Positions 9,211-19,948 of a stretch of 64,000 bases of DNA are shown one piece after another. The stretch is from Vibrio ostreae (lineage in GTDB: Bacteria > Pseudomonadota > Gammaproteobacteria > Enterobacterales > Vibrionaceae). The DNA lies in NCBI RefSeq assembly GCF_019226825.1, contig NZ_CP076643.1, positions 2,914,001 to 2,978,000 on the forward strand, read 5' to 3'. The position numbers were made by a program, and so were the translations under genes. Every line of letters starts with the position of its first letter. The stretch's first letter is position 1. The notes beneath the pieces are model-generated. The model was not told the origin of the DNA, did not search any database, and was given only the letters and a program-made list of their open reading frames with translations.

Positions 9211-10128
9211 TTGAACATCCAGTTACTGGTCAAGCATAGTCTGTTATTCGGCCGCTATTTATTTGCCCGCATGGGGCACGACAGAGTCAATGTGAACGCT
9301 GGCTATCTGGCTTACATCACCTTGCTGTCTATCGTGCCGATGTTGACCGTGCTGCTGTCGATCCTCTCTTCGTTTGCTATTTTCGATAACGTCGGCGATG
9401 AAGTGCAGGATTATGTCATTACCCATTTCGTGCCGGCGGCCGGTGATGCGGTGCGCACCGCGTTAGCCGAATTTGTCACCAATACCGGTAAAATGACGGC
9501 CGTTGGCGGTATGTTCCTCTTTATCGCGGCGCTGACACTGATCTCGAACATCGATAAAAATCTGAACTATATCTGGCGGGTGCGTAAAAAACGCCGTCTG
9601 GTCTTTTCATTCTCGATGTACTGGATGATCCTGACCCTGGGGCCGATTTTGGTCGGTGCCAGTATCGCGGTGACGTCGTACATTACGTCACTTAAGCTGC
9701 TGGACAATGAAGCGCTGACCGGCGCGTTTAATTTTTTCCTCGCCCGCCTGCCGTTATTGCTGTCCTTTTTTGCCTTTTCGGGGTTGTACCTGCTGGTGCC
9801 GAATAAAAAAGTCGTTATCTGGCACGCGGTCTCCGGCGCCCTGGTCGCGGCCTTGTTGTTTGAACTGAGTAAGAAAGGTTTTGCTGTTTACATTACTCAG
9901 TTTCCGTCTTACCAGCTGATTTACGGCGCGCTGGCGGCGATCCCGATTCTGTTTGTCTGGGTGTACCTGTGTTGGTTGATCGTGCTGATTGGGGCTGAAG
10001 TGACCGCGGCGCTCGGTGAGCGTGACGAGTGGAGCGACGAGCCAGACATGATAAACTCAGCGCTCAATTCCCCAACCCAACCACAAGGAAAAGAGCAGAG
10101 TGATAGCCTTGATTCAACGAGTAAGTGA
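9211..10128 (+). CDS. yihY: YihY/BrkB family inner-membrane protein
   Basis: Conserved inner-membrane protein of uncertain role; the old name RNase BN is known to be wrong. I favour the TTG start at 9211 (NIQLLVKHS), with GGGAG 7 bp upstream, giving 305 residues; an ATG at 9151 would add 20 residues that resemble non-coding sequence. About six hydrophobic segments are visible, with the family motif [17 protein letters not shown] near the N-terminus and a long cytoplasmic C-terminal tail. The 3' end overlaps dtd by 29 bp. The order yihY-dtd-fabY is conserved with E. coli. Confidence 0.88.
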   Translation: MNIQLLVKHSLLFGRYLFARMGHDRVNVNAGYLAYITLLSIVPMLTVLLSILSSFAIFDNVGDEVQDYVITHFVPAAGDAVRTALAEFVTNTGKMTAVGGMFLFIAALTLISNIDKNLNYIWRVRKKRRLVFSFSMYWMILTLGPILVGASIAVTSYITSLKLLDNEALTGAFNFFLARLPLLLSFFAFSGLYLLVPNKKVVIWHAVSGALVAALLFELSKKGFAVYITQFPSYQLIYGALAAIPILFVWVYLCWLIVLIGAEVTAALGERDEWSDEPDMINSALNSPTQPQGKEQSDSLDSTSK

Positions 10129-10534
10129 AGCGGCAGTGCGCGTCGAAGGTGAAATTGTCGGCGAGATTGAACAGGGTTTACTGGTATTGCTCGGGGTCGA
10201 GCGTGAAGATGACGAAGCGAAAGCGAAACGCCTGATGGAACGGGTGACCAGCTACCGCGTATTTGAAGATCAAGCCGGTAAGATGAATCTGAGTGTCAAA
10301 GATGTCGGCGGCAGTGTGCTGGTGGTCTCGCAGTTTACCCTGCCAGCAGACACCAAAAAGGGCACCCGGGCCGGATTTTCCCGTGGTGCTCATCCAGAGG
10401 ATGCTGAACGCCTGTACGATTACTTCTCCGATTTATGCACTCAGGTACTACCGACACAGCGTGGCCGTTTTGCCGCGGATATGAAAGTGTCACTGATCAA
10501 TGATGGTCCGGTAACCTTCTGGTTACAGGCTTAA
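10100..10534 (+). CDS. dtd: D-aminoacyl-tRNA deacylase
   Basis: Hydrolyses D-aminoacyl-tRNAs, and Gly-tRNA(Ala), in the cytoplasm as a proofreading step. 144 residues, full length for the family. The conserved [12 protein letters not shown] motif begins at S77, and the GP motif that enforces chiral selection is in NDGPVTFW (G136-P137). The start is GTG at 10100 inside the yihY 3' end, with AAGGAA upstream, so translation is probably coupled to yihY. Confidence 0.97.
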   Translation: MIALIQRVSEAAVRVEGEIVGEIEQGLLVLLGVEREDDEAKAKRLMERVTSYRVFEDQAGKMNLSVKDVGGSVLVVSQFTLPADTKKGTRAGFSRGAHPEDAERLYDYFSDLCTQVLPTQRGRFAADMKVSLINDGPVTFWLQA

Positions 10535-10568
10535 CGACGGCTCTTTAGAGCCAGCAGGAACCGACTCT

Positions 10569-11495
10569 ATGTACAAACTTATTACGCCGAAGACGGATAA
10601 TCAGCTCAATAAGTATTTTCATTTTCGCTGGCAGATGTTGCGCGAGCCATGGCGAATGCCACTCGGTTCGGAGCGGGACGAATACGATGCCATGAGCCAT
10701 CACCGCATGATTGTTGACGGACGTGGCCGGCCGATGGCGATTGGACGTCTGTACATTACTCCGGACAGTGACGGCCAGATTCGTTATATGGCGGTGAAAG
10801 CGAACCGGCGCAGCAAAGGTATGGGATCACTCATCCTGGTCGCGCTGGAGTCGCTGGCGCGTCAGGAAGGGGCCAAACGGCTGGTGTGTAATGCGCGTGA
10901 GGATGCGATAAAATTCTATGAAAAGAACGGATTCGAGCAACGCGGTGAACTCACGGATGAACGCGGCCCGGTCCGCCATCAGCAAATGGTCAAACACCTT
11001 GATCCGATGGCAGATGTACTGCGCAAACCGGAATGGTGCACTGAGTTGCAGGAACGCTGGGGCGAGCATATTCCGATCAGTGAAAAAATGGGCATCAAGG
11101 TACTGCAGTACACAGGTTACCAGTTTCAGTGCGGGGCTCAGCTTAATCCTAATCTTAACCCGCACAACACCATGTTTGCCGGTTCAGCATTTACTCTGGC
11201 CACTCTGACGGGGTGGGGGATGGCCTGGCTGCTGATGCGTGAACGCAATCTGGAAGGGGATATTGTGCTGGTGGACAGCCGTATCCGTTACCGCCATCCG
11301 GTAGTCTATAACCCGGTGGCGTCCACTTCTCTGGATGGGATCAGTGGTGATCTTGACCGTCTGGAGTCCGGGCGTAAAGCGCGGATTGTGATGCGCGTTA
11401 TCATCGCCAGCGGCGACAAGGACGCGGTCGAGTTTACCGGAACCTACATGCTTATCCCCGATTATCAGTCTATTCTCGAGCACGCTCGCGACTGA
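10569..11495 (+). CDS. fabY: Bifunctional GNAT acyltransferase / hotdog thioesterase (YiiD/FabY)
   Basis: Resembles E. coli YiiD (FabY) along its full length; 308 residues. The N-terminal half is a GNAT fold with the acyl-CoA loop region (RSKGMGSLILVALE) and the late NAREDAIKFYEKNGF motif. The C-terminal half is the YiiD_C hotdog domain, with NPHNTMFAGSAFTLATLTGWG. Its link to fatty-acid initiation or thioester turnover rests on the E. coli homologue and is not certain. It is third in the yihY-dtd-fabY group, 34 bp after dtd. Its last 26 bp overlap the end of the convergent AsmA-like gene. Confidence 0.88.
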   Translation: MYKLITPKTDNQLNKYFHFRWQMLREPWRMPLGSERDEYDAMSHHRMIVDGRGRPMAIGRLYITPDSDGQIRYMAVKANRRSKGMGSLILVALESLARQEGAKRLVCNAREDAIKFYEKNGFEQRGELTDERGPVRHQQMVKHLDPMADVLRKPEWCTELQERWGEHIPISEKMGIKVLQYTGYQFQCGAQLNPNLNPHNTMFAGSAFTLATLTGWGMAWLLMRERNLEGDIVLVDSRIRYRHPVVYNPVASTSLDGISGDLDRLESGRKARIVMRVIIASGDKDAVEFTGTYMLIPDYQSILEHARD

Positions 11496-13389
11496 GTGTG
11501 TCTGCACACGCTTTGGCTGACAGAGTCTCTTCAGCCTGTTGATTACGCAGCAGGTCGAAGCGGGTTTGCTGACAGCCTTGGCGCGACTGCAGTTCAAGTG
11601 TCCCTTGCTGCGGGGCGACTAAGTCGATATTCCCTTGCAGGCGGGCATCAAGTCCGGGCCCAGCTAGCGGCGCCGCGTTAAGCTGTAAACGTCCGCGGTC
11701 CGCGCTGATAGTCAGCCCATCCAGTGTAAATGGCTGAACCACTAATTGCTGGTTCTGTTGTGTGGTGAGCACGCCATGACGCAAACCCAGTTGCAGTTCA
11801 CCGGTGAGTGAATGAGCCAGCATGGAATAATCGCCGGCCAGTCCTTCGGCATTGAGATCCAGATCCGCCAGAGCATCGAAACGAAAAGGCAGTGTCAGCC
11901 ACTGGTGCAGCTCGGTCAGCGGTAGTCCGTCGGTATGCAGCGCCACTTTCCACGGCGCGCTGTCAGCCGCGAAATGCCATTCCGCATTGGCATCGATGTA
12001 GCCTTTTTCCAGTGGCAGAAATGCGCGATCCAACCACCAGCGGCCATTGTCACTGTGCATTTCAATAATGCCCTGACTGCTGAGCACTGAACCGATACTG
12101 GCGTTATTGGCGCTGATGATGGCGGAGCCTTGCCAAAGTCCCCATTTGCCATCCCGCATCAGCTCGGTATCGCGGCCTTCGGCATTGAGTCCAGTCAACT
12201 GCCAGGCCGGAGTATGTCGCAGTTGGATCAGCTGCAGGTTGTGCAGATCAAATTGATCAATTTGCAGCGCGTGCCAGTTGCTAAGATCCATGCTGAGCCA
12301 GTGCCAGTCGCTGTCTTGTTCGCCAAACCACTTCAGACCACGAGCCGTCAGGTGGTGCAGGTGCACCTGCCCGGGAGTCAGTTCACCACTCAGTTGCAGG
12401 CTGCCCTGCAACACCTCACTGGCAAAGTCGCTGATTTGGATCTTGTCTGGTTCGAAGTCCAGTTTAACGCTTGGCTCTACCCATTGCAGGCCATGGCTGG
12501 TCATGCTGTCAGCATTGAGCGACAGGTAACCTTGCTGCTGTTGCCACCAGGTATGGTCTAACTGCAGATTTTCTGCCGACAGGGCCAGGTTGGCCATCTC
12601 GCTGCCGGCCACGCGCAGATTGCTGTTGAGAATATCCAGGCTGTTGATGCGCGCAACATGGCTGCGTAGGAGTGGCCACCAAGGGGCAGTGAGTTGAGTG
12701 AGGTCCTGATCCAGGTTGAGCTGGTTGATGGTGACATTGACCAGTGACCAGCCTTGCGGATACTGCTCGGCCTGACCGGAGAACTGACCGCCGCGCCAGA
12801 TAAAAGAGGCGCCATAAACCGTGCTGTCGGCGGGCTGGTAGTCAGCATCGACTAACACATTGTCGATGGCTTCACTGTGCCAGTAAAACTGCTCGGCAGA
12901 CAGCTGCAACTCGCCATAGGGCAGAAGTTGTGTCGCGCTGTGCCAGGACGGGTTTTTAATCTGCAGGTCAAAGCCGCGTGCAATCAGACCATCCATTGCA
13001 AAATCAATATTGTGCAGCGCCAGTTGGTTTAGTTTCAGTTCGGACAGGAAAGGGTGGCTGGGCAGCCCAGCCGAGAAATTGGCGCCATCAAGCAGCAGAC
13101 TGTCGATAACCCATTTATCATCCTGCCAGGGGCGGGCGCTAAGCCAGACATCCACCTGCTGAAAGTGCAGCGGTTTTTCATCTTGATCCAGGGTGACATC
13201 GTGCAGGCGGAAATGACGCGGATAGTCGTATTCTAACCGGGTGAAGGTCAGCTCGCCGGGCCATAAATGGTCGGTTAACCATTGAGCGGAAGGCGTCAGG
13301 TAGCGAGTATGCATCAGGCCAAATGTAGCCAGTATCAGCACCAGCAACAGTGCGATTAATCCCATCCCTAGCGCGAGCAGCTTTTTCAT
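11470..13389 (-). CDS. AsmA family protein
   Basis: Large envelope protein of the AsmA type, a family now linked to bridge-like lipid transport between inner and outer membranes. From the ATG at 13389 (MKKLLALGMGLI), preceded by AGGAAAC, it has 639 residues. One N-terminal transmembrane anchor (about 5-25) is followed by a long periplasmic region of repeated short beta-strand segments typical of the family. No catalytic motif is visible. The open frame extends 7 codons further but lacks a better ribosome binding site. It is convergent with fabY, with overlapping stop regions, and lies downstream of pckA beyond its terminator. Confidence 0.85.
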   Translation of the reverse strand: MKKLLALGMGLIALLLVLILATFGLMHTRYLTPSAQWLTDHLWPGELTFTRLEYDYPRHFRLHDVTLDQDEKPLHFQQVDVWLSARPWQDDKWVIDSLLLDGANFSAGLPSHPFLSELKLNQLALHNIDFAMDGLIARGFDLQIKNPSWHSATQLLPYGELQLSAEQFYWHSEAIDNVLVDADYQPADSTVYGASFIWRGGQFSGQAEQYPQGWSLVNVTINQLNLDQDLTQLTAPWWPLLRSHVARINSLDILNSNLRVAGSEMANLALSAENLQLDHTWWQQQQGYLSLNADSMTSHGLQWVEPSVKLDFEPDKIQISDFASEVLQGSLQLSGELTPGQVHLHHLTARGLKWFGEQDSDWHWLSMDLSNWHALQIDQFDLHNLQLIQLRHTPAWQLTGLNAEGRDTELMRDGKWGLWQGSAIISANNASIGSVLSSQGIIEMHSDNGRWWLDRAFLPLEKGYIDANAEWHFAADSAPWKVALHTDGLPLTELHQWLTLPFRFDALADLDLNAEGLAGDYSMLAHSLTGELQLGLRHGVLTTQQNQQLVVQPFTLDGLTISADRGRLQLNAAPLAGPGLDARLQGNIDLVAPQQGTLELQSRQGCQQTRFDLLRNQQAEETLSAKACADTLSRERARE

Positions 13390-13453
13390 AGTTTCCTGAC
13401 TGAGTGACATTCCTTAAGAATCACAGCTTGGAACAATTTCATTCTGGCTTCAA

Positions 13454-13481
13454 CAAAAAAAGCCCCTCAAAAGAGGGGCTT
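13454..13481 (-). terminator. Rho-independent terminator of pckA
   Basis: AGCCCCTC and GAGGGGCT arms around a short loop. Reading leftward it ends in a run of seven T, 20 bp past the pckA stop codon. Confidence 0.95.
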
Positions 13482-13499
13482 GTTGGCAAGTTTTGGTTT

Positions 13500-15128
13500 T
13501 CAGTCCAGCTGAGGGCCGGCGGAAACCAGCGCTTTGCCTTCGGCATTATCCGTGTACTTGGCAAAGTTATTGATAAAGCGGGTCGCCAGATCCTGGGCTT
13601 TGCTTTCCCATTGCAGCGGATCGGTGTAGGTATCACGTGGATCAAGGATGGAAGCATCGACGCCTGGCAGCGAGGTTGGTACCTCAAGGTTAAAGATAGG
13701 CACCTGTTTGGTTTCTGCCTGCTCAATTGAGCCATCCAGAATGGCGTCAATAATGCCACGGGTATCTTTGATCGAAATACGCTTACCAGTGCCGTTCCAG
13801 CCAGTGTTAACCAGATAAGCTTCTGCGCCTGCTGCTTCCATGCGTTTGACCAGTACTTCAGCGTATTGGGTCGGATGCAGGGTCAGGAAAGCCGCACCGA
13901 AACAGGCCGAGAAGGTCGGTGTCGGTTCAGTGATGCCACGTTCAGTACCGGCCAGCTTGGCGGTAAAGCCGGACAGGAAGTGGTACTTGGTCTGTTCCGG
14001 GGTCAGTTTGGATACCGGAGGCAGTACGCCAAACGCATCGGCCGACAGGAAAATCACTTTGTTCGCGTGGCCGCCTTTGGAAACCGGTTTAACGATGTTA
14101 TCGATATGGTAGATCGGGTAGGAAACTCGGGTATTCTCGGTTTTCGAACCGTCATCGAAGTCGATTGAGCCGTCACCACGCACGGTGACGTTTTCCAGCA
14201 AAGCGTCGCGGCGGATGGCATTGTAAATATCCGGTTCCGCTTCTTTGGACAGCTTGATGGTTTTTGCGTAGCAACCGCCTTCAAAGTTGAAGACGCCATC
14301 GTCATCCCAGCCGTGTTCGTCATCGCCAATCAGCGCGCGCTTAGGATCGGTGGACAGGGTGGTTTTACCGGTGCCGGACAGGCCAAAGAAGACCGCCACG
14401 TCACCATCCTGGCTCATGTTAGCACTGCAGTGCATTGAGGCGATGCCTTGCAGCGGCAGGAAGTAGTTCATCATCGCGAACATCCCTTTTTTCATCTCGC
14501 CGCCATACCAGGTGCCGCCGATGAGCTGCATTTTTTCGCTCAGGTTGAATACAGTGAAGTTCTCAGAGTTTAGCCCTTGCTGCTGCCAGTTCGGGTTGGT
14601 GCATTTGGCGCCGTTCATGACGACAAAATCTGGTTTAAAGTCCGCCAGCTCATCTTTGGCCGGGCGGATGAACATATTGGTCACGAAGTGGGCCTGCCAG
14701 GCGACCTCGGTAATAAAGCGCACACACAGGCGGGTATCGGCGTTGGCGCCACAGTAGCCGTCGACCACAAACAGGCGTTTGCCTGACAACTGCTGGCTGA
14801 CCAGAGATTTCAGGTCATTCCATACCGCCTGGCTAATCGGTTTATTGTCGTTTTTGGCTTGGTCAGAAGTCCACCATAAGGTGTCGCGGGTAGTGTCGTC
14901 ATTAACGATGAATTTATCTTTTGGTGAGCGGCCAGTGAAGATGCCGGTGTCTACTGCCACGGCCCCCAGTTCGGTGACCACGCCTTTCTCGTAGCCTTCC
15001 AGATCCGGACGGGTTTCTTCTTCAAATAGTAACTCGTAACTCGGGTTACGAATGACTTCGCTGGCATCGGTGATGCCGTATTGGGTAAGATCAAGTCGTG
15101 CAGCCTTTGTTTGTTCGATAACAGTCAT
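13500..15128 (-). CDS. pckA: Phosphoenolpyruvate carboxykinase (ATP)
   Basis: Converts oxaloacetate and ATP to PEP, CO2 and ADP; the first committed step of gluconeogenesis, cytoplasmic. 542 residues. The kinase-1 P-loop GLSGTGKTT lies at 249-257 with K255 (E. coli K254), followed by the kinase-2 motif [21 protein letters not shown] is also conserved. AAGGAG is well placed upstream of the ATG. A single-gene unit with its own terminator, beside hslO-hslR as in E. coli. Confidence 0.98.
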   Translation of the reverse strand: MTVIEQTKAARLDLTQYGITDASEVIRNPSYELLFEEETRPDLEGYEKGVVTELGAVAVDTGIFTGRSPKDKFIVNDDTTRDTLWWTSDQAKNDNKPISQAVWNDLKSLVSQQLSGKRLFVVDGYCGANADTRLCVRFITEVAWQAHFVTNMFIRPAKDELADFKPDFVVMNGAKCTNPNWQQQGLNSENFTVFNLSEKMQLIGGTWYGGEMKKGMFAMMNYFLPLQGIASMHCSANMSQDGDVAVFFGLSGTGKTTLSTDPKRALIGDDEHGWDDDGVFNFEGGCYAKTIKLSKEAEPDIYNAIRRDALLENVTVRGDGSIDFDDGSKTENTRVSYPIYHIDNIVKPVSKGGHANKVIFLSADAFGVLPPVSKLTPEQTKYHFLSGFTAKLAGTERGITEPTPTFSACFGAAFLTLHPTQYAEVLVKRMEAAGAEAYLVNTGWNGTGKRISIKDTRGIIDAILDGSIEQAETKQVPIFNLEVPTSLPGVDASILDPRDTYTDPLQWESKAQDLATRFINNFAKYTDNAEGKALVSAGPQLD

Positions 15129-15472
15129 AGGTGCTCCTTATCGGGAATTTGTAGGGATTTTTATAATGTTTGTATTTTTTCTGCTCACCATGCTAGCAAC
15201 GGGGTCGGGAAAAAACAGGGAGATGGGTCAAAAATTAACCATGCCTGATTTGTGGTTTTAGGTAACCTGTCACATATTGCTGGCGGGCTTATTTTATATT
15301 GCGTTTTGGCGTCAGTACCAGAGCAAAACGATTATTAATTCGCGGAAATTAAGTCGGGTGTTCTGCAGGGGAGTATGTTGATTTTTTTGGGTTTTTATGG
15401 GTTTTGATCACAAAAAAGCCAGCATGAAGCTGGCTGTAAGACTGTGTTGACGTGCTTGTTAATTCACAAGAA
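15129..15472. other. pckA upstream region
   Basis: A 344-bp gap between hslO and pckA, both leftward. It holds the hslO terminator (15413-15436) and must hold the pckA promoter. An AT-rich run near 15160-15180 could be a -10 region, but I cannot assign elements. A TGTGACA half-site, minus strand at 15268-15274, is not enough to call a CRP site. No gene seen. Confidence 0.4.
15413..15436 (-). terminator. Rho-independent terminator of hslO
   Basis: Reading leftward, ACAGCCAGC and GCTGGCTT arms around TTCAT, followed by TTTTTTG, 36 bp beyond the hslO stop codon. Confidence 0.93.
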
Positions 15473-16363
15473 TTAATGCTTGGTCTGAGAACCTGAATCC
15501 TGCTGGGCGAACAATTCAAACACTTGAGTGGAATCAAATGAGTAGGTGGTACCGCAGTAATCACAATGCAGGTTCACCGCGCCGTCTTCGGCCAGAATTT
15601 GGTTCAGCTCATCACGGGCGACGGTAATAATGGCTGCCGCACTGCGTTCACGGGAGCAACCACACAGGAATTCGACGGCCTGAGGTTCAAACAGCTGGAC
15701 TTTTTCCTGGTTGTACAGACGGTAGAGTACTTCGTTCGCTTCTAGGCTGAACAGCTCTTCATTTTTCACGGTCGCAGTCAGTTGCGCCAGGTGATCGAAG
15801 TCGTCGGCGGAGCCGGTGCCGTCAGGCATGATTTGCAGCAGCATGCCGGCAGCGTGCAGTTTGCCGTCCAGCTGACCGGTGCGGATCCACAGGCGGGTCT
15901 TCAGCTGCTCTGAACGCATGAAATAAGCTTCCAGTACTTCAGCCAGATTATCTCCTTCCAGACCAACCACCCCCTGATAGCGCTCGCCTTTCTTCGGCTC
16001 GATAGTGATCACCAGATGGCCTTTGCCCATCAGATCATGCAGGCTGGCATCGTCGGCAATCTCACCGTCCCAGCGCGCTACGCCGCGAACTTTCTGGTTA
16101 TTGTCACCATTGATGACGGCCAGAGAAACCGGGCCGTCACCTTGCAGTTGCATGGTGATCGAACCTTCAAATTTCAGGGTCGCAGTCAACAGCGTGGTTG
16201 CGACTAGCAGTTCGCCCAGTAACTGTTGCAGCGGAGCTGGGTATTCCTTGCTGCTGATAATATGCTGATACGTGTCGTCCAGTTGTACCAACTCGCCACG
16301 TACCGACAGATCGTCAAACAGGTAGCGGTGTAATGTGTTTTTAGACTTTGAGCTTGTCGTCAT
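15473..16363 (-). CDS. hslO: Redox-regulated chaperone Hsp33
   Basis: Cytosolic holdase chaperone switched on by oxidative stress, when its zinc-bound cysteines form disulfides and the C-terminal domain unfolds. 296 residues. The four switch cysteines are present as CxC at C234/C236 and CxxC at C267/C270. The N-terminal domain carries the usual [12 protein letters not shown] segment. It follows hslR by 18 bp and forms an hslR-hslO operon. Confidence 0.97.
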   Translation of the reverse strand: MTTSSKSKNTLHRYLFDDLSVRGELVQLDDTYQHIISSKEYPAPLQQLLGELLVATTLLTATLKFEGSITMQLQGDGPVSLAVINGDNNQKVRGVARWDGEIADDASLHDLMGKGHLVITIEPKKGERYQGVVGLEGDNLAEVLEAYFMRSEQLKTRLWIRTGQLDGKLHAAGMLLQIMPDGTGSADDFDHLAQLTATVKNEELFSLEANEVLYRLYNQEKVQLFEPQAVEFLCGCSRERSAAAIITVARDELNQILAEDGAVNLHCDYCGTTYSFDSTQVFELFAQQDSGSQTKH

Positions 16364-16381
16364 AAGGAATAGTCCGGCTCG

Positions 16382-16768
16382 TTATTGATGTTTAAATTTC
16401 AGCAGATCGCGACGCTGTTTCTTATCCGGGCGGCGATCCGGTGCTGGATTGTGTGCATTCAGCTTGCGTGCCAGTGCCTGCTTTTCACGTTTCTCAACAC
16501 TGTCAGTGGTTTCTGAATAAAGGGTCTGTGCCTCGGGGGCTCCTCGTCTTTGATCGGAAACTCTTTCGATAACAACGGTTTTCTCTTCGTTGCCCTGACG
16601 CAAGGTGATGATTGCACCGAGTTCAACCAGCTTGCTGGGTTTGGTTCGTTGGCCATTATAGTGAACTTTGCCACCATCGACCATATTCCGCGCCACTGAG
16701 CGGGTTTTATAAAATCGCGCGGCCCATAACCATTTATCGAGACGCACTGCTTCAGATGGGGAACTCAT
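16382..16768 (-). CDS. hslR: Heat shock protein 15, ribosome-associated
   Basis: Binds free 50S subunits carrying a stalled nascent chain on peptidyl-tRNA and helps recycle them. 128 residues: an S4 RNA-binding domain at about 9-70 (VRLDKWLWAARFYKTRSVA), then a strongly basic C-terminal tail (RRPDKKQRRDLLKFK). First gene of the hslR-hslO pair. The gap to the divergent T2SS operon is 185 bp. Confidence 0.95.
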   Translation of the reverse strand: MSSPSEAVRLDKWLWAARFYKTRSVARNMVDGGKVHYNGQRTKPSKLVELGAIITLRQGNEEKTVVIERVSDQRRGAPEAQTLYSETTDSVEKREKQALARKLNAHNPAPDRRPDKKQRRDLLKFKHQ

Positions 16769-16953
16769 GCTGGCAAATTACCTCTAAATTCATTATTTTG
16801 CTGCGTTAATGCGGTTTACAATGGAGTCTGAGTCACAGTTTTTCAAGGTTGCGGACAATTTTAACCTAACTGAAAAGAAGTGTTCCTCGGTTGTGATATA
16901 TTGCTATATTTTATTTAAAGCCCTGAAATACAAGGCTCCGACTAATAAAAAAC
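16769..16953. promoter_or_regulatory. hslR / T2SS divergent intergenic region
   Basis: An AT-rich patch at 16890-16920 includes TATATT elements that could serve as the -10 of the rightward T2SS operon. I cannot pair it with a good -35 box or identify an operator. Confidence 0.35.
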
Positions 16954-17892
16954 ATGACGTTAGCGTTTAAAACGGAACCAAAGGACACCGAAGTGGAGCG
17001 TATCAGTTTTCAACCGCTGGCATCCGTCAACTGGATGCAGCGCCTTTCCGGCTGGCAAAAGCCGCTGAGTGTTTGGCTGGCAGTGCTGTGTATTGCGCTT
17101 TCCGCCTGGATTGTCGGCAAGATGGTGTGGATGTTTCACGGTGATCAAACCGCCGTGTCAGCCTGGGCACCCTCTGTGACTGCGCGCCAGACCAATCAAA
17201 CTCATTTTGACCTCACGAACCTGCAACAAGGTGCTATTTTTGGCCGCTATAGCGAGAAAGTGACGCCGGTGGCCACACCGGTCAAAGTCGACGCGCCGAA
17301 AACCCGTCTTAACCTTGTGCTGGTGGGGGTGGTGGCCAGTTCTGAACCAACCCAGAGCCTTGCGGTCATAGCTAACCGTGGCCAGCAGTCGACCTACGGC
17401 TTGAACGAGGTGATTGAAGGTACCCGGGTTAAGCTGAAAGCCGTTTTGCCGGATCGTGTCATTATTGATAATTCTGGTCGTAACGAGACCCTGATGTTGG
17501 AAGGGTTGGACTATTCTAAATTGAATACGGCCCAGCCAGAGCGACGTGCGCGTAATAGCGCTGAGACCGGCGCCAACGATCAGGAAGACAAACTGGCAGC
17601 CATTCGCGCTGCAGTGGCGAACAATCCCAGTGAGATCTTCCAGTATGTGACGATGTCGCAGGTTAAGCAGGATGATCAAATTTTGGGATATCGTGTCAGC
17701 CCGGGTAAAGATCGGGCGCTGTTTGAAGCCGTCGGGCTGCAAAATGGCGACATTGCCACCCAAATTAATGGTCTGGATCTGACCGATCCGGATGTGATGA
17801 GCAAACTTTTTGAGTCCGTGTCTGATTTGACCGAGCTTAACCTGACCGTAGAACGAGATGGACAGCAACATGACATCTATATTCAGTTTTAA
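16954..17892 (+). CDS. gspC: Type II secretion inner-membrane protein GspC
   Basis: Links the T2SS inner-membrane platform to the secretin and contributes to substrate choice. 312 residues with one transmembrane segment (about 38-58), a periplasmic HR domain containing APKTRLNLVLVGVVAS, and a C-terminal PDZ domain (GYRVSPGKDRALFEAVGLQNGDIATQINGLDL). Closely resembles V. cholerae EpsC. The start is uncertain: the ATG has no clear ribosome binding site, and a GTG at 16993 (VERISFQPL) is an alternative. First gene of the operon. Confidence 0.95.
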   Translation: MTLAFKTEPKDTEVERISFQPLASVNWMQRLSGWQKPLSVWLAVLCIALSAWIVGKMVWMFHGDQTAVSAWAPSVTARQTNQTHFDLTNLQQGAIFGRYSEKVTPVATPVKVDAPKTRLNLVLVGVVASSEPTQSLAVIANRGQQSTYGLNEVIEGTRVKLKAVLPDRVIIDNSGRNETLMLEGLDYSKLNTAQPERRARNSAETGANDQEDKLAAIRAAVANNPSEIFQYVTMSQVKQDDQILGYRVSPGKDRALFEAVGLQNGDIATQINGLDLTDPDVMSKLFESVSDLTELNLTVERDGQQHDIYIQF

Positions 17893-17927
17893 TTTTCACC
17901 TTTGTGTAAAGGTTGAGGAAGTATCCC

Positions 17928-19946
17928 GTGAAGCATTGGCTTAACAAAAGTGCGTGGCTGCTCGCCATGAGTCTGGCGGCATCGCCAATGGCACTGGCAA
18001 ATGAATTCAGTGCCAGTTTTAAGGGCACTGATATTCAGGAATTCATCAACATCGTCGGTCGCAATCTCGAAAAAACCATTATTGTTGACCCTTCTGTCCG
18101 CGGCAAAGTCGATGTGCGCAGTTATGACACCCTGAATGAAGAGCAGTACTACAGCTTTTTTCTCAATGTGCTGGAAGTGTACGGGTTTGCCGTGATTGAG
18201 ATGGACAACGGTGTGCTGAAAGTCGTCAAGTCGAAAGACGCCAAAACCTCGGCCATTCCGGTGCTGGGGGACAGTGACCGCATGGATGGTGACAGCGTTA
18301 TCACTCAGGTCGTGGCGGTAAAGAACGTCTCGGTGCGCGAATTGTCACCGCTGTTGCGCCAGCTGATTGATAACGCGGGTGCCGGTAACGTGGTGCATTA
18401 TGACCCGGCCAACATCATTCTGATCACCGGCCGTGCTGCGGTGGTCAACCGCCTGGCAGACATCATTCGCCGGGTCGATCAGGCCGGTGACAAAGATATT
18501 GAAGTGGTGGAACTGAAAAATGCGTCTGCCGCTGAAATGGTGCGTATTGTCGAGGCGCTGAATAAAGCGAATGACACTAAAAATACGCCTGAATTCCTGC
18601 AGCCAAAGTTTGTGGCGGACGAGCGTACCAACTCAATTCTTATTTCCGGTGACCCGAAAGTACGCCAGCGCCTCAAACGTCTGATCAACAAGCTCGACGT
18701 CGAGATGGCCACCAAAGGCAACAACCGGGTGGTGTACCTCAAATACGCCAAAGCTGAAGACATGGTCGATGTGCTGAAAGGAGTCTCGGAAAACCTGGTA
18801 GCGGAGAAGAAAAGTGGCCAGCCGGGCGCTTCTGCCAAGCGGGATGATGTGATGATTGCCGCGCATGCCGATACCAACGCGATCGTACTGACCGCACCAC
18901 AGGACATTATGAGTGAATTGCTGGATGTGATTTCACAACTCGATATCCGCCGTGCTCAGGTGCTGATTGAAGCGCTGATTGTGGAAATGTCGGAAGCGGA
19001 TGGTATCAACCTCGGCGTACAGTGGGGCTCACTGGAGAGTGGTTCGGCGATTCAGTTCAGCAACAGCGGTGCCTCGATTGGTAATGTGATGGTGGGGCTG
19101 GAAGAGGCTAAGGATCAAACGACAACAGAATACTACTACGATGGCAATGGTAACCGTGTGCCTTACTCGGTGACCGAGTCTGGTGACTATTCAACCTTGG
19201 CATCGGCCTTGTCCGGCGTGAATGGTGCGGCGGTGAGCGTGCTGATGGGTGACTGGACCGCGCTGATTAATGCCGTGGCGAGCACATCGAACACCAATAT
19301 CCTCTCTTCGCCAAGCATCACTGTGATGGATAACGGCGAAGCGTCATTTATTGTCGGTGAAGAAGTGCCGGTGATTACCGGCTCGACGGCGGGTTCGAAT
19401 AATGATAATCCGTTCCAGACCGTGGATCGTAAAGAAGTGGGTATCAAACTTAAAGTGGTGCCGCAAATCAACGAAGGCGACTCGGTGCAGCTGTCGATTG
19501 AACAGGAAGTGTCGAACGTGCTGGGTGCGAACGGCGCGGTCGATGTGCGCTTTGCCAAACGTCAGCTCAATACCTCGGTGATGGTGCAGGATGGCCAGAT
19601 GCTGGTGCTGGGTGGTCTGATTGATGAGCGGACCGCCGAAAGTGAATCGAAAGTACCACTGCTGGGCGATATCCCGATTCTTGGCCAGTTGTTTACTTCC
19701 ACCAGTACTCAGGTTGAAAAACGTAACCTGATGGTGTTCATCAAGCCGACCATTATCCGTACCGGCATGACGGCTGACGGCGTGACCCAGCGTAAATATA
19801 ACTACATTCGCGCTGAGCAGTTATTTAAAGCCGATAAAGGGCTGAAACTGATGGATGACAACAATATTCCGGTGCTGCCGAAATATGGTCAGGATCGTCT
19901 GCATCCGCCGGAAATTCAGGCCTTTTTAGAACAAATGGAAGAGTAA
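17928..19946 (+). CDS. gspD: Type II secretion outer-membrane secretin GspD
   Basis: Forms the multimeric outer-membrane channel. From GTG 17928 ([11 protein letters not shown]), with GAGGAA 7 bp upstream, it has 672 residues. A signal peptide ends near ALA (about 24-25), followed by N0 ([13 protein letters not shown]) and three N1-N3 repeats, then the secretin domain with [16 protein letters not shown], and a C-terminal S-domain. There is no lipobox. The start 5 codons upstream used by the longest frame is less likely. Confidence 0.97.
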   Translation: MKHWLNKSAWLLAMSLAASPMALANEFSASFKGTDIQEFINIVGRNLEKTIIVDPSVRGKVDVRSYDTLNEEQYYSFFLNVLEVYGFAVIEMDNGVLKVVKSKDAKTSAIPVLGDSDRMDGDSVITQVVAVKNVSVRELSPLLRQLIDNAGAGNVVHYDPANIILITGRAAVVNRLADIIRRVDQAGDKDIEVVELKNASAAEMVRIVEALNKANDTKNTPEFLQPKFVADERTNSILISGDPKVRQRLKRLINKLDVEMATKGNNRVVYLKYAKAEDMVDVLKGVSENLVAEKKSGQPGASAKRDDVMIAAHADTNAIVLTAPQDIMSELLDVISQLDIRRAQVLIEALIVEMSEADGINLGVQWGSLESGSAIQFSNSGASIGNVMVGLEEAKDQTTTEYYYDGNGNRVPYSVTESGDYSTLASALSGVNGAAVSVLMGDWTALINAVASTSNTNILSSPSITVMDNGEASFIVGEEVPVITGSTAGSNNDNPFQTVDRKEVGIKLKVVPQINEGDSVQLSIEQEVSNVLGANGAVDVRFAKRQLNTSVMVQDGQMLVLGGLIDERTAESESKVPLLGDIPILGQLFTSTSTQVEKRNLMVFIKPTIIRTGMTADGVTQRKYNYIRAEQLFKADKGLKLMDDNNIPVLPKYGQDRLHPPEIQAFLEQMEE

Positions 19947-19948
19947 TC

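Noticed and set aside
10539..10552. GGCTCTTTAGAGCC hairpin between dtd and fabY
   Set aside because: The 6-bp stem has almost no loop and no T-run, and lies in a 34-bp gap of a likely operon; too weak to call a terminator.
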